Shown: positions 8,625 to 17,748, counted from the stretch's first letter. The stretch is 64,000 nucleotides of DNA from Antarcticirhabdus aurantiaca (GCF_009765365.1 NZ_VTOM01000005.1:62001-126000); one strand, 5' to 3'. The notes: a model not told the origin generated them from the sequence alone. Made by a program: numbers and translations.

Positions 8625-9008
8625 TCATCTGCGGCCGAGCACGCCCGTCGCCAGCGACTTCTGGATGCCGACGACGTTGGCGCCCCGCGACAGCTCGCGC
8701 TTGAAGGGCTGCGGCTGGCCGGACACGAAGATCGTCAGCTCGCAATCGGCGTCGAAGGTGCCCGCGTTCTCCACGGTGAACATGGTGATCGAGCGGTAGG
8801 GGATGGAATGGAACGAGCGCTTGCGCCCGGTCATGCCCTGCTTGTCGACGAAGATCAGCCGGCGGTCGGTGAAGACCACGAGGTCGCGGACGATCGCGAA
8901 GGCGACCTCCACCGTCTCGTCGGGGATCAGGACCGGGTCGAGGTCGCGCCGGACCGCCGCGACGTCGACGTCGCTGGCAAGGCCGAGAAGGCCGGACAAG
9001 AGTCCCAT
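8625..9008 (-). CDS. bacterial PH domain protein (DUF1696)
   Basis: A 127-residue protein consisting of a single bacterial PH domain (bPH_1, DUF1696). Typical pieces are DETVEVAFAIVRDLVVFTDRRLIFVDKQGMTGRK and the following YRSITMFTVENAG. Family members are cytoplasmic and their role is unknown. ATG 9008 has a good Shine-Dalgarno (AGGAAGGA). The frame extends upstream to 9065 without one. It is divergent from the GbsR-type regulator gene; the operator there lies about 110 bases away. Confidence 0.88.
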   Translation of the reverse strand: MGLLSGLLGLASDVDVAAVRRDLDPVLIPDETVEVAFAIVRDLVVFTDRRLIFVDKQGMTGRKRSFHSIPYRSITMFTVENAGTFDADCELTIFVSGQPQPFKRELSRGANVVGIQKSLATGVLGRR

Positions 9009-9118
9009 GATGCGTCCTTCCTGAGACGAGAAGCGATGAGCGCTCAGATGGAGGCGCGGGGGCATCCGCCAAGCGCTTGGCGCCGACCGGACCTTGACCT
9101 TCGGGGTGCTTCCTGTAT

Positions 9119-9134
9119 TTCTGTAATTACAGAA
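9119..9134. promoter_or_regulatory. palindromic operator upstream of GbsR-type regulator
   Basis: TTCTGTAATTACAGAA is a perfect 16-base palindrome, 18 bases upstream of the regulator's ATG. Its half-sites TTCTG-N6-CAGAA recur upstream of the next gene at 9713-9728. The natural reading is autoregulation by the winged-helix regulator encoded at 9153. Confidence 0.7.
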
Positions 9135-9152
9135 TTTTCAGGAGAGACCGTG

Positions 9153-9677
9153 ATGCTCGTCACGCCGGTCATGGAGCGCTTCATCCTGCATTGGGGCGAG
9201 ATGGGCACGCGCTGGGGCGTCAACCGCTCGGTCGCGCAGATCCACGCGCTCCTCTACCTGTCGCCGCGCCCGCTGCCGGCGGACGAGATCGTCGAGGCGC
9301 TCTCGATCGCGCGCTCCAACGTGTCGAACAGCCTGAAGGAGCTCCTCGCCTATCAGCTCGTCGAGGTGACCCACGTCCTCGGCGACCGGCGCGACTTCTT
9401 CAAGGCCGAGACCGACCCCTGGGAGATCATGCTGCGCATCGCCGAGGAGCGGAAGCGGCGCGAGATCGACCCGGCGCTGACCATGCTGCGGGACTGCGTC
9501 GCGCAAGCGGGGGAGGGGCGCGGCGACGAGGCCTTCGTGCGCGAGCGCCTCGAAGCCATGCTCGCCTTCCTGGACGAGCTCGACGGCTGGTACGCGCAGG
9601 TGCGGCGTCTGCCGCGCTCGACGCTCGCGGCGATCGTCAAGCTCGGCGGGCGGATCGCCGGCCTGGTCCGCCGCTGA
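9153..9677 (+). CDS. GbsR/MarR-family transcriptional regulator
   Basis: A 174-residue GbsR-like winged-helix regulator. The DNA-binding part covers about residues 15-75: RWGVNRSVAQIHALLYLSPRPLPADEIVEALSIARSNVSNSLKELLAYQLVEV, then VLGDRRDFFKAETDPWEI. The C-terminal part is a charged helical region. The GbsR family represses osmoprotectant or membrane-protein operons. ATG 9153 follows AGGAGAG; a GTG at 9150 is also in frame. It is followed by an SDR/DoxX fusion and a DUF2269 gene, a combination seen in other proteobacteria. Confidence 0.9.
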   Translation: MLVTPVMERFILHWGEMGTRWGVNRSVAQIHALLYLSPRPLPADEIVEALSIARSNVSNSLKELLAYQLVEVTHVLGDRRDFFKAETDPWEIMLRIAEERKRREIDPALTMLRDCVAQAGEGRGDEAFVRERLEAMLAFLDELDGWYAQVRRLPRSTLAAIVKLGGRIAGLVRR

Positions 9678-9712
9678 CGGCCGTCGCCGTCGGCACCAGC
9701 GCGACCGAAAGT

Positions 9713-9728
9713 TTCTGTTTGTTCAGAA
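9713..9728. promoter_or_regulatory. second TTCTG-N6-CAGAA operator, upstream of SDR/DoxX gene
   Basis: TTCTG-TTTGTT-CAGAA has the same half-sites and the same 6-base spacing as the palindrome at 9119-9134. It is extended by one base pair to TTTCTG...CAGAAA. It ends 10 bases before the ATG of the SDR/DoxX gene and overlaps the region of its ribosome site, so a bound protein would block expression of the downstream pair. Confidence 0.65.
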
Positions 9729-9738
9729 AGGATGAAAG

Positions 9739-10992
9739 ATGAGGGTCGCGGTCTTCGGAGCGAACGGCTTCATCGGCGGGGCGATCGTCCGACGCCTCCT
9801 CAACGACGGCCACGAGGTCGTCGCCTTCGGCCGCGACGCGGACGCCCTCGCGCGCCTGCCGGACGTTCCCGGCCTGTCGCGCGTGGCCGGCGATCCGGCC
9901 GGCTGGGCCGAGCGGCTCGCCGGCGTCGCGGCCATGGTGATCGCGGTGGGCGCCATGGCGGGCGCCGACATGGAAGCGGCCAACGCGCCGCTGCTCGCCC
10001 GCCTCGTGCCCGCGGCGCGGCGCGCCGGCATCGGGCGGGCGGTGCTGGTCTCCGCGATCGGCGCGAGCGCCGAGGCTTCGACCCGCTTCCTGCGCGCCAA
10101 GGCGGAGGGAGAGGCCGTGTTTCTCGACGCGCGGCCTCCCGGCTGGACGGTGCTGCGGCCCTCGCTCGTCTACGGACCGGGCGGCACGAGCATGGCTCTT
10201 CTCGCGGCGCTCGCGGCCCTGCCGCTGCGCCCGGCCCTGCCGGACGGGCCGGTGCGCCCGATCGCGGTGGACGACCTCGCCGCCGCCGTCGTCCGCTTGG
10301 CTGAACGCGGCGGCCCCTTGCCGCCCACGCTCGACGCGGTCGGGCCCGAGCGCATGACGCTCGGCGCCTATGCCGACGGGATCGGGGCTTGGCTCGGCAG
10401 CCGGTCACGCCGCCTGCCGGCGCCGCCGAGGGCCGTTCTCGACGCCGCCGCTCGGGTCGCCGGTCCCTTGCGCCTGCCGCTCCTGTCCCGCGACGCGCTC
10501 GCCATGGCGCGGATGGGCGCGGACGGCGATCCCGCCCCGCTGGCGGACCTCACGGGCCTCGCGCCGGCGCCGCTCGCGCTCGGCCTCGCGCGCTATCCTG
10601 CCACCTCGGCCGATCGGCTGGCGGCCCGGCTCGGACCCTGGCCGACCCTGCTGCGCCTGTCGCTGGTGATCGTCTGGCTGGGCTCGGGCCTCGCCCCGCT
10701 CGCCGATGTCGAGGCGGGCCTCGCGCTTCTCGGCCCGGCCGGCGTTCCGCCGCCGCTCGCGATGCTCTCGATCGTCGGGGGCGGCGTGCTCGACCTGGTT
10801 CTCGGCGCCGCACTTCTCGCCGGCCGGCACGTCGCGGCGGTCTGCCTCGCGCAGGCCGCGACGATCCTCGCCTACACGCTGATCGGCACGCTTCTCGTGC
10901 CGGCGCTCTGGCTCGATCCGCTCGGCCCCCTCCTGAAGAACGCGCCGATCCTCGCCGCGACGCTCCTCCTCGCCGCCCTCGCCAGAAGGTGA
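9739..10992 (+). CDS. NAD(P)-binding SDR fused to DoxX-like membrane domain
   Basis: A 417-residue fusion. The N-terminal half is an extended SDR/NmrA-like Rossmann domain beginning VAVFGANGFIGG (residues about 3-13), with the strand RPSLVYGPGG typical of NADH-ubiquinone-oxidoreductase-like SDRs. The C-terminal 130 residues (from about 290) hold four hydrophobic helices of the DoxX-like family, ending LLKNAPILAATLLLAALARR. It probably reduces or senses a membrane-associated substrate, but the reaction is unknown. AAAGGATGAAAG precedes ATG 9739. The DUF2269 gene starts 5 bases after its stop. Confidence 0.88.
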   Translation: MRVAVFGANGFIGGAIVRRLLNDGHEVVAFGRDADALARLPDVPGLSRVAGDPAGWAERLAGVAAMVIAVGAMAGADMEAANAPLLARLVPAARRAGIGRAVLVSAIGASAEASTRFLRAKAEGEAVFLDARPPGWTVLRPSLVYGPGGTSMALLAALAALPLRPALPDGPVRPIAVDDLAAAVVRLAERGGPLPPTLDAVGPERMTLGAYADGIGAWLGSRSRRLPAPPRAVLDAAARVAGPLRLPLLSRDALAMARMGADGDPAPLADLTGLAPAPLALGLARYPATSADRLAARLGPWPTLLRLSLVIVWLGSGLAPLADVEAGLALLGPAGVPPPLAMLSIVGGGVLDLVLGAALLAGRHVAAVCLAQAATILAYTLIGTLLVPALWLDPLGPLLKNAPILAATLLLAALARR

Positions 10993-10997
10993 ACCCC

Positions 10998-11471
10998 ATG
11001 GAAACCTATTATCTCTGGATCAAGCTCGCCCACATCCTCGGCGCCGTGGTGATCCTGGGCACCGGCATCGGCACCGCCTTCCAGATGCTGGCGGCCTATC
11101 GCAGCCGCAACGTGCCGGGCATCGCCCTCGTCGCCCGCAACGTCGTCAAGGCCGACTGGCTCTTCACGACGCCGGCCGTGATCCTCCAGCCCCTCACCGG
11201 CACGCTTCTCGCCGTGATCCTCGGCTACTCGCTGGCCGACCGCTGGCTTCTCGGCTCGGTGCTGCTCTACGCTCTGGCCGGCGCGGCCTGGCTGCCCGTC
11301 GTGGTGCTGCAGCTTCGCATGCGCGACCTCGCCGTTCGCGCGGCCGCCGCGAACGAGCCGCTGCCGCCCGCCTATTTCAGCCTCTTCCGCTGGTGGTTCG
11401 CCCTCGGCTGGCCCGGCTTCGGCGCCGTCCTCGCGATCTTCCACCTGATGGTGGCCAAGCCCGACCTCTAG
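10998..11471 (+). CDS. DUF2269 family integral membrane protein
   Basis: A 157-residue membrane protein with four predicted helices. It begins YLWIKLAHILGAVVILGTGIG, where the conserved histidine in KLAHI is typical of DUF2269. Aromatic pairs such as FRWWFALGWPGFGA are near the C-terminus. The conserved His and Trp residues hint at a heme or quinone role, but none is proven. It is the third gene of the GbsR-SDR/DoxX-DUF2269 set. Its TAG stop shares the bases CTAG with the stop of the convergent AraC gene. Confidence 0.87.
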   Translation: METYYLWIKLAHILGAVVILGTGIGTAFQMLAAYRSRNVPGIALVARNVVKADWLFTTPAVILQPLTGTLLAVILGYSLADRWLLGSVLLYALAGAAWLPVVVLQLRMRDLAVRAAAANEPLPPAYFSLFRWWFALGWPGFGAVLAIFHLMVAKPDL

Positions 11472-12571
11472 TCCGCGCAGGCCGAGGCGGAGGCCCGCCG
11501 CCAGGCGCTCGGCGTCGTGCCGGTGACGCGCTGGAACTCGCGGTTGAAGTTCGACTTCGTCTGGAAGCCCGCCTCGAACAGGATGCGGGTGACGGGCTCT
11601 TGCGTGTGCGCCAGCAGCCGGCAGGCCTCCGCGACGCGCTGGTTGTTGACGTATTGCGAGACCGACAGGCCCGTCGTCCGGTTGATCGCCCGCGACACGG
11701 CCCGGGCCGGCCGGCCGAGGCGGCGCGCGAGGCGGTCGAGGTTGAGGTCGACGTCGCGGTAGAGGTGCCGCTCGGCCATCAGCGCCTCGACCGCCTTCGC
11801 GATCGCCGCGAGGTCGGCATCGTCCTCGATCCCCTCCGCCGGTACCCGCGCCGGCGGCGGATCGGCCGGGGAGGCGGCGCCCGGCGCCTGCGCGGCCGGC
11901 GCGACGACGGACTCGCCGGCCGTCCAGGCCGCCCAGCCGAGCGCCAGGATCGCCAGCATGTTGCCCCCGGAGACCAGCGCGGCGGCGTGGCGGCCGCCGC
12001 TCCAGGCCGTGTCCAGCCCGATCGCGAGGTCGACCGCCCCGGAGGAAACGAGCGCAACGCCCGTCGCCACGAGCGAGCGGTGTGAGCCGAGCGCCGCCTC
12101 GATGCGCGAGGCGCCGAGCCCGTCGGTGCCCTGCCGCGCCTGCCACAGGAGGGCCGCCCCGTAGCCGATGAAGAGGGCGATGATCAGGGCGTCGAGCGGA
12201 TCCGGCCAGACAACGAGGAGGAGGACGGCGAGGAGCGGTCCCGCGGCGTGCGCGACGGGCGGCACGCCCCGCCCCGCCGCCGCGCTGCCCGCCAGCCCCT
12301 GGAAGGCGAGCCAGGACAGCGGCGGCAGCGCGACCGCCAGCATCGCCTGGATCGGCACGAGACCCCGCATGTCGTAGCCCCAGCGCAGGCCGACGAGCAC
12401 GGACTGGATCGCATAGGCGGCGACGAGCAGGAGAAACAGGCCTTCCTCGCGCCAGGCCTCCTCGCGCGAGCGGATGGTGCGCAGGAGAAGAAGGCCGAGA
12501 AGGCCGGACACGATGAAGGGAAGGGGAACGAACAGCATCGCCTGGCGGACTGGTGGACGGATCGGCGACAT
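11468..12571 (-). CDS. AraC-family regulator with seven-helix membrane domain
   Basis: A 367-residue protein. Residues 1 to about 215 carry seven hydrophobic segments, starting MLFVPLPFIVSGLLGLLLL. After a Pro/Ala linker, residues about 250-360 form an AraC HTH with RLARRLGRPARAVSRAINRTTGLSVSQYVNNQRV and the second helix-turn-helix ILFEAGFQTKSNFNREFQRVTGTTPSAWR. This architecture suggests a membrane-embedded sensor that binds DNA directly. It resembles a group of alphaproteobacterial AraC proteins with 7TM-like N-termini. ATG 12571 gives the usual start just before the first helix. It is divergent from a secreted DUF4097-like gene, a plausible target. Confidence 0.9.
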   Translation of the reverse strand: MSPIRPPVRQAMLFVPLPFIVSGLLGLLLLRTIRSREEAWREEGLFLLLVAAYAIQSVLVGLRWGYDMRGLVPIQAMLAVALPPLSWLAFQGLAGSAAAGRGVPPVAHAAGPLLAVLLLVVWPDPLDALIIALFIGYGAALLWQARQGTDGLGASRIEAALGSHRSLVATGVALVSSGAVDLAIGLDTAWSGGRHAAALVSGGNMLAILALGWAAWTAGESVVAPAAQAPGAASPADPPPARVPAEGIEDDADLAAIAKAVEALMAERHLYRDVDLNLDRLARRLGRPARAVSRAINRTTGLSVSQYVNNQRVAEACRLLAHTQEPVTRILFEAGFQTKSNFNREFQRVTGTTPSAWRRASASACAD

Positions 12572-12703
12572 GGGTTCTGACCGGGATCGCGGTCGCGGTC
12601 GACCTTCATCGCGATCGAGGACGCCTCGGGGCCACAAGACGGCGAGGGTTCGAGGGCCAAGGGCGCTTCCATGCCGCGCCCGCCCAATCGAAAGGCCCCT
12701 CCG

Positions 12704-13426
12704 ATGCTCGCCGCCAGCCCGTTCCGTATCCTGCTCCTCGCCTCGGCCGCCGTCGCGGTTCTGGCGACGCTGCCCGCCGCTTCCGGCGGCGAGGCGCCGA
12801 TCGATCTCGCCGGCGTCACCGCCGTGCGGATCACCGGCGAGTCCAGCGAGGTCCGCTTGTCCGCGGGAGCGGCGGCGCCGCCGCGCGCCACGTTTGGTTC
12901 GCGCCGCACCGGCTGGTTCGCCCGCTGGTCCTCGTCCTGGGTGGGCAGCGCGTGCCCCGACCGCGCCTCGGCCCGCATCGAGGGTGAAACGCTGATCGTC
13001 GACGTCGGGGCGGCCGGCTGGCTCGACCTGTCGGACTGCGTCGCCGAGATCGATGCGAGCCTGCCGGCCGGCGCGAGCGTCGTTCTCGACCAGCCGGCCG
13101 CGTCCCTCAACCTCGACGGCGACTTCGGCGACGTGACGGTGCGCGCCCGCGCCGCCGACCTGTCGCTCGACGGCCATGCCGCCACCATCGCGGTGGAGAG
13201 CGATGCGGCCCGCACGCGGATCGCCTTCGCGCGGGTGGAGGGCACCGAGGACGTCCGGTTGACGGGCAAGGCCATGGACGCGCAGCTGAGCTTTCCCGCC
13301 GGCGTGCCCGTCAGCTGGCGCGTGACCGCCGCGGCGTCCTTCGTCGACGGCCGCATCCCGAACACGCCGGGCGCCAGGCCGCAGGTCGCCATCGACGGCG
13401 AATTCGTCCGCGCGACGATCCGCTAA
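12704..13426 (+). CDS. secreted DUF4097-like beta-helix protein
   Basis: A 240-residue secreted protein with a signal peptide (residues 1 to about 30, ending LPAASGG). The body is repetitive beta: AVRITGESSEVRLSAG, LDLSDCVAEIDASLPAGASVVLDQ, LNLDGDFGDVTVRARAADLSLDG. This pattern resembles DUF4097 putative adhesin or GIN-type beta-helix domains. Two cysteines (in GSACPD and LSDCVA) may form a disulfide. An earlier in-frame ATG at 12671 is possible and has its own weak AAGGG site. It is transcribed away from the membrane AraC regulator. Function is unknown. Confidence 0.72.
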   Translation: MLAASPFRILLLASAAVAVLATLPAASGGEAPIDLAGVTAVRITGESSEVRLSAGAAAPPRATFGSRRTGWFARWSSSWVGSACPDRASARIEGETLIVDVGAAGWLDLSDCVAEIDASLPAGASVVLDQPAASLNLDGDFGDVTVRARAADLSLDGHAATIAVESDAARTRIAFARVEGTEDVRLTGKAMDAQLSFPAGVPVSWRVTAAASFVDGRIPNTPGARPQVAIDGEFVRATIR

Positions 13427-13452
13427 GGGCATCAGGGCGAGGCCCGAACGAA

Positions 13453-13488
13453 AAAGGGGCGGAGCACCCTTCGGCGCTCCGCCCCTTT
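13453..13488. terminator. bidirectional intrinsic terminator
   Basis: AAAGGGGCGGAGC (13453-13465) pairs perfectly with 13476-13488, with A and T tracts at the two ends. It separates the convergent DUF4097-like gene and typA, and probably serves both. Confidence 0.85.
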
Positions 13489-13512
13489 CCGATCAGGCGA
13501 TCGATCGCGTCC

Positions 13513-15342
13513 TCAGGCCGCCTTGCGGCTCTTCTCGAAGCGCTTGCGCTCGTGCGGGTCGAGGTAGAGCTTGCGCAGGCGGATCGACTTCGGCGTGACC
13601 TCGACGAGCTCGTCGTCCTGGATCCAGGAGAGGGCGCGGTCGAGCGTCATGCGGATCGGCGGGGTGAGCTTCACCGCCTCGTCCTTGCCGGCGGCACGGA
13701 TGTTGGTGAGCTGCTTGCCCTTGAGGACGTTGACCTCGAGGTCGTTGTCCCGCTGGTGGATGCCGATGATCATGCCCTCGTAGACCTTGACGCCCGGGTC
13801 GATGACCATGGGGCCGCGGTCCTCGAGGTTGAACAGCGCATAGGCCACGGCCTCGCCCGCCGCGTTGGCGATGAGGACGCCGTTCACGCGGCCCGTCAGC
13901 TCGCCCTTGAAGGGGGCGTAGGCGTGGAACAGGCGGTTCATGATCGCCGTGCCGCGCGTGTCGGTCAGCAGTTCGGACTGATAACCGATGAGGCCGCGGG
14001 TCGGCGCGTGGAAGACGAGGCGCTGGCGACCGCCGCCCGAGGGGCGGAGCTCCTTCATCTCGGCTTTGCGCTCGCTCATCTTCTGGACGACGATGCCGGA
14101 ATGCTCCTCGTCGACGTCGATCACGACCTCTTCGATCGGCTCCAGCGTGTCGCCGGTCGCCTCGTCCTTCTTCATGACGACGCGCGGGCGCGACACGCCG
14201 ATCTCGAAGCCTTCGCGGCGCATGGTCTCGATGAGGACGGCGAGCTGCAGTTCGCCGCGGCCGGAGACGAAGAAGGAGTCCTTGTCCTCGGCTTCCTCGA
14301 TCTTCAGCGCGACGTTGCCCTCGGCCTCCTTCAGGAGGCGATCGCGGATGACGCGGCTCGTCACCTTGTCGCCCTCGGTGCCGGCGAGCGGGCTGTCGTT
14401 GACGATGAAGCTCATCGTCACCGTCGGCGGGTCGATCGGCTGGGCAGCGAGCGGCTGCGTCACGGAGGGGTCGCAGAAGGTGTCGGCGACGGTGCCCTTG
14501 GACAGGCCGGCGATCGCGACGATGTCACCGGCTTCCGCGTAGTCGATCGGCGTGCGCTCCAGACCCCGGAAGGCGAGGATCTTGGAGATGCGGCCGGTCT
14601 CGATCTGGGTGCCGTCGCCCGACAGCACCTTGACCGCCTGGTTCGGCTTGATCGAGCCGGACTGGACGCGGCCGGTGATGATGCGGCCGAGGAAGGGGTT
14701 GGCCTCGAGGATCGTGCCGATCATGCGGAACGGCTCGTCGGCGCTGCCGGTCGCCGGCTCCGGCACGTGGTCGAGAATGAGGTCGAAGAGCGGCGTGAGA
14801 CCGTCGGTCTGCGGGCCCTCAGGCGCCTTGGCCATCCAGCCGCCGCGGCCCGAGCCGTAGAGAACCGGGAAGTCGAGCTGCTCCTCGGTCGCGTCGAGAT
14901 TGACGAAGAGGTCGAAGATCTCGTTCAGCACTTCCTGGTGCCGCTCGTCCGGACGGTCGATCTTGTTGATCGCGACGATCGGCTTCAGGCCGACCTTCAG
15001 GGCCTTGGACAGCACGAACTTCGTCTGCGGCATCGGCCCTTCGGAGGCGTCGACGAGGATCACCGCGCCGTCCACCATGTTGAGGATGCGCTCCACCTCG
15101 CCGCCGAAATCGGCGTGTCCGGGGGTGTCGACGATGTTGATGCGGGTGTCCTTCCAATCGACCGAGGTCGCCTTGGCCAGGATCGTGATGCCGCGCTCTT
15201 TTTCCAGGTCGTTGGAGTCCATGGCGCGCTCCTCGACGCGCTGGTTCTCGCGAACCGAGCCCGACTGCGCGAGCAGCTTGTCGACGAGGGTCGTCTTGCC
15301 ATGGTCGACATGCGCGATGATCGCGATGTTGCGAAGCTTCAT
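13513..15342 (-). CDS. typA: ribosome-associated translational GTPase BipA/TypA
   Basis: A 609-residue translational GTPase of the BipA family. The G1 motif is [12 protein letters not shown] (residues about 10-21), G3 is [15 protein letters not shown], and G4 is NKIDRPDER. The C-terminal part holds the BipA-specific segment [22 protein letters not shown] and the tail [33 protein letters not shown]. BipA assists ribosome assembly and translation under stress or cold. The length is standard. ATG 15342 is the conserved start ([11 protein letters not shown]). Confidence 0.98.
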   Translation of the reverse strand: MKLRNIAIIAHVDHGKTTLVDKLLAQSGSVRENQRVEERAMDSNDLEKERGITILAKATSVDWKDTRINIVDTPGHADFGGEVERILNMVDGAVILVDASEGPMPQTKFVLSKALKVGLKPIVAINKIDRPDERHQEVLNEIFDLFVNLDATEEQLDFPVLYGSGRGGWMAKAPEGPQTDGLTPLFDLILDHVPEPATGSADEPFRMIGTILEANPFLGRIITGRVQSGSIKPNQAVKVLSGDGTQIETGRISKILAFRGLERTPIDYAEAGDIVAIAGLSKGTVADTFCDPSVTQPLAAQPIDPPTVTMSFIVNDSPLAGTEGDKVTSRVIRDRLLKEAEGNVALKIEEAEDKDSFFVSGRGELQLAVLIETMRREGFEIGVSRPRVVMKKDEATGDTLEPIEEVVIDVDEEHSGIVVQKMSERKAEMKELRPSGGGRQRLVFHAPTRGLIGYQSELLTDTRGTAIMNRLFHAYAPFKGELTGRVNGVLIANAAGEAVAYALFNLEDRGPMVIDPGVKVYEGMIIGIHQRDNDLEVNVLKGKQLTNIRAAGKDEAVKLTPPIRMTLDRALSWIQDDELVEVTPKSIRLRKLYLDPHERKRFEKSRKAA

Positions 15343-15427
15343 GAATCACCGATCTTGGAGCACGAAAACGCCGGCCAGGACATGAACTGTCATCTGCCGG
15401 CGGAAGTGGCCGCGTCTTAACACGATC

Positions 15428-15441
15428 TTCGCATATGCGAA
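15428..15441. promoter_or_regulatory. 14-bp perfect palindrome upstream of typA
   Basis: TTCGCATATGCGAA is perfectly palindromic and lies 86 bases upstream of the typA ATG in an otherwise featureless gap. It could be an operator or part of a promoter. No binding protein can be named. Confidence 0.4.
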
Positions 15442-15517
15442 AGGGGCGCGATGTCAACGGCATCGCGTCTACCCGGCGGCTGGTCCTTATTTGATGTCGC
15501 GGGTGCGCCGCGTCAAG

Positions 15518-15552
15518 CGGCCGGGCGGGCGATTTCGCGCCGCGCCCGGCCG
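15518..15552 (-). terminator. hairpin just after M3 peptidase gene
   Basis: CGGCCGGGCG (15518-15527) pairs perfectly with 15543-15552. It sits 5 bases beyond the stop of the peptidase gene on the minus strand. No T tract follows, so it is a possible rather than a certain terminator. Confidence 0.45.
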
Positions 15553-15557
15553 GTTTC

Positions 15558-17579
15558 TCAGGTCGCGAAGCCCCGCTTGCGCAGCAGCGCCGCCGTCGAG
15601 GGCATGCGGCCGCGGAAGGCGGTGTAGAGCTCGGCGGCGTCGCGGCTGTTGCCGGCGGCGTAGATGTTGGCGAGGAGCTTGTCCGCGGTCGCCCGGTCGA
15701 ACGGGTCGCCGGCCTCGCGGAAGGCCTCGAAGGCGTCGGCGTCGAGCACCTCCGACCAGAGGTAGGAGTAGTAGCCGGCCGAATAGCCTTCCCCGGAGAA
15801 GACGTGCGCGAAGTGCGGCGAGCGGTGGCGCATGACGATCTCGCGCGGCATGCCGATGCGCGCGAGCTCCTCCGCCTCGGCGCGGCCCACGTCCGCGGCC
15901 GGCTCGGCACCCTCGTGAAGCGCGAGGTCGACGAGGGCGGAGGCCGTGTACTCCACCGTGTCGAAGCCGGCGTCGAAGGTGCGGGTGAGGTTGAGCTTCT
16001 CCGTCAGCTCGGCCGGCAGCGGCTCGCCCGTCCGCGCGTGCAGCGCGTGGCGCGACAGCACCTCGGGCACCGTCAGCCAGTGCTCGTAGAGCTGCGAGGG
16101 CAGTTCCACGAAGTCGCGCGACACCGCCGTGCCCGACAGCGAAGGCCAGGTGACGTCCGACAGGAGCCCGTGCAGCGCGTGGCCGAACTCGTGGAACAGC
16201 GTGCGCGCGTCGTCGATCGACAGGAGCGCGGGCGAGCCGGCCGCGGGCTTGGCGAAGTTGCAGACGTTGTAGATGATCGGCGTCTCGCCGCGCATCCGGT
16301 TCTGCGGGCGCAGGCTGCTCATCCAGGCGCCGGAGCGCTTGGAGGGGCGGGCGAAGTAGTCGCCGAGGAAGAGGCCGCGGGTCTCGCCGTCGGCGCCCCG
16401 CACGCGCCAGGCGCGCACGTCCTCGTGCCAGAGCGGCGCGTCGAAGACCTCCTCGAAGGTGAGGCCGAAGAGCCGGCCGGCGACGTCGAAGGCCGCCTCG
16501 ATCATCCGGTCGAGGACGAGGTAGCTCTTGAGCTCCGACTCGTCCATGTCGAACTCGGCCCGGCGCCGCTTCTCGGCGAGGAAGCGCCAGTCGTGCGGCT
16601 CGACGGCGCCGTTGTGCCCCTCCGCCCGCGCCAAGGCTCCGAGCGCTTCCGCGTCGCGCGCGGCGCGCGCCTTGGCTTCCGCCCAGACCTCTTCGAGAAG
16701 GCCGCGCACGCTCGACGGCGTCTTGGCCATGGTGTCGTCGAGCTTGAAGGCGGCGTAGCTGTCGAAGCCGAGGAGCCGCGCCTTCTCGGCCCTGAGCTTC
16801 AGGATCTCGGCCATGATCGGCCGGTTGTCGGTCTCGCCCTCGTTCTCGCCGCGCTTGGTCCAGGCGGCGAAGGCCGTCTCGCGAAGGTCGCGCCGGGTGG
16901 AATAGGTCAGGAAGGGCACGACGTGCGAACGGGCGAGGGTGAGGACGTGGCCGGTTCGGCCGCGGGCCTCGGCGGCCGCCGCGAGCGTCGAGACGAGATC
17001 GTCCGGCAGCCCGGCGAGATCGTCGCTCGACAGCGGCAGCTCCCAGGCGCTCTCGTCGGCGAGAAGGTTCTGCGAGAAGCGCGTGCCGAGAACGGACAGC
17101 TCGGCGTTGATCGCCGCGAGCCGGTCCCTGGCCTCGCCTTCGAGCCGGGCTCCCGAGCGAACGAAGCCGGAATGGGTGCGCTCCAGGAGCCGCAGGTCCT
17201 CCGGCGAGAGGCCGAGCGCCTCGCGGCGCGCGAAGAGGTCGTCGATCCGCGCGAACAGGGCCGGGTTCATCGAGATGGCCGAGCCATGGCGCGAGAGCTT
17301 GGGCGCGACCTCGCGCTCCACCGCCTGAAGTGCGGGATTGGTGTGGGCTCCGGCGAGGACGCCGAAAGTACGCGCCACCTGCCCAAGCCGCTCGCCCGAG
17401 CGCTCCAGCGCCGCCAGCGTGTTGTCGAAGCTCGGCGGCTCCGCCGCGCCGGCGATGGCGTCGATCTCGGCGCGATGCGCGGCCATGGCCGAATCGAAGG
17501 CGGGCTCGAAATCGCCGGCCGTCAGGCGCGGGAAATCGGGAAGGTGATGCGGTGGGACGGAAGAGAAGGAATCGATCAT
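15558..17579 (-). CDS. M3 family zinc metallopeptidase (Dcp/oligopeptidase A-like)
   Basis: A 673-residue cytoplasmic peptidase of family M3 (thimet oligopeptidase / peptidyl-dipeptidase). The zinc site is FHEFGHALHGLLSDV with the third ligand Glu in the DFVELPSQLYEHW segment downstream, and the C-terminal substrate loop is HVFSGEGYSAGYYSYLWSEVLDADAF. It degrades short peptides released by proteases. ATG 17579 (MIDSFSSVPPHHLPDF) is chosen because this is where similarity to the family begins. The frame runs on to 17864 without family features. There is no signal peptide, favouring the cytoplasmic Dcp type. Confidence 0.95.
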   Translation of the reverse strand: MIDSFSSVPPHHLPDFPRLTAGDFEPAFDSAMAAHRAEIDAIAGAAEPPSFDNTLAALERSGERLGQVARTFGVLAGAHTNPALQAVEREVAPKLSRHGSAISMNPALFARIDDLFARREALGLSPEDLRLLERTHSGFVRSGARLEGEARDRLAAINAELSVLGTRFSQNLLADESAWELPLSSDDLAGLPDDLVSTLAAAAEARGRTGHVLTLARSHVVPFLTYSTRRDLRETAFAAWTKRGENEGETDNRPIMAEILKLRAEKARLLGFDSYAAFKLDDTMAKTPSSVRGLLEEVWAEAKARAARDAEALGALARAEGHNGAVEPHDWRFLAEKRRRAEFDMDESELKSYLVLDRMIEAAFDVAGRLFGLTFEEVFDAPLWHEDVRAWRVRGADGETRGLFLGDYFARPSKRSGAWMSSLRPQNRMRGETPIIYNVCNFAKPAAGSPALLSIDDARTLFHEFGHALHGLLSDVTWPSLSGTAVSRDFVELPSQLYEHWLTVPEVLSRHALHARTGEPLPAELTEKLNLTRTFDAGFDTVEYTASALVDLALHEGAEPAADVGRAEAEELARIGMPREIVMRHRSPHFAHVFSGEGYSAGYYSYLWSEVLDADAFEAFREAGDPFDRATADKLLANIYAAGNSRDAAELYTAFRGRMPSTAALLRKRGFAT

Positions 17580-17748
17580 CACTTTACCAGAAGTTTTGCG
17601 AAAATTTCTGACAGAATCCCGCAGAGAAAAGGTTTTCGACAGCGCCTTCGCTAGCGGATTTCGCGTGCAGTGCGGTAGATAGCCAACTATGCGGAGCTTA
17701 CAAATCTGCACCTTTCGGTTGTGGTGAGTTGCTCCTTGTGATAGGGTG

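Noticed and set aside
13552-15420. A 622-codon plus-strand frame opposite typA
   Set aside because: typA has all GTPase motifs on the minus strand; the plus frame has the usual Asp/Leu/Val shadow composition and no family resemblance.
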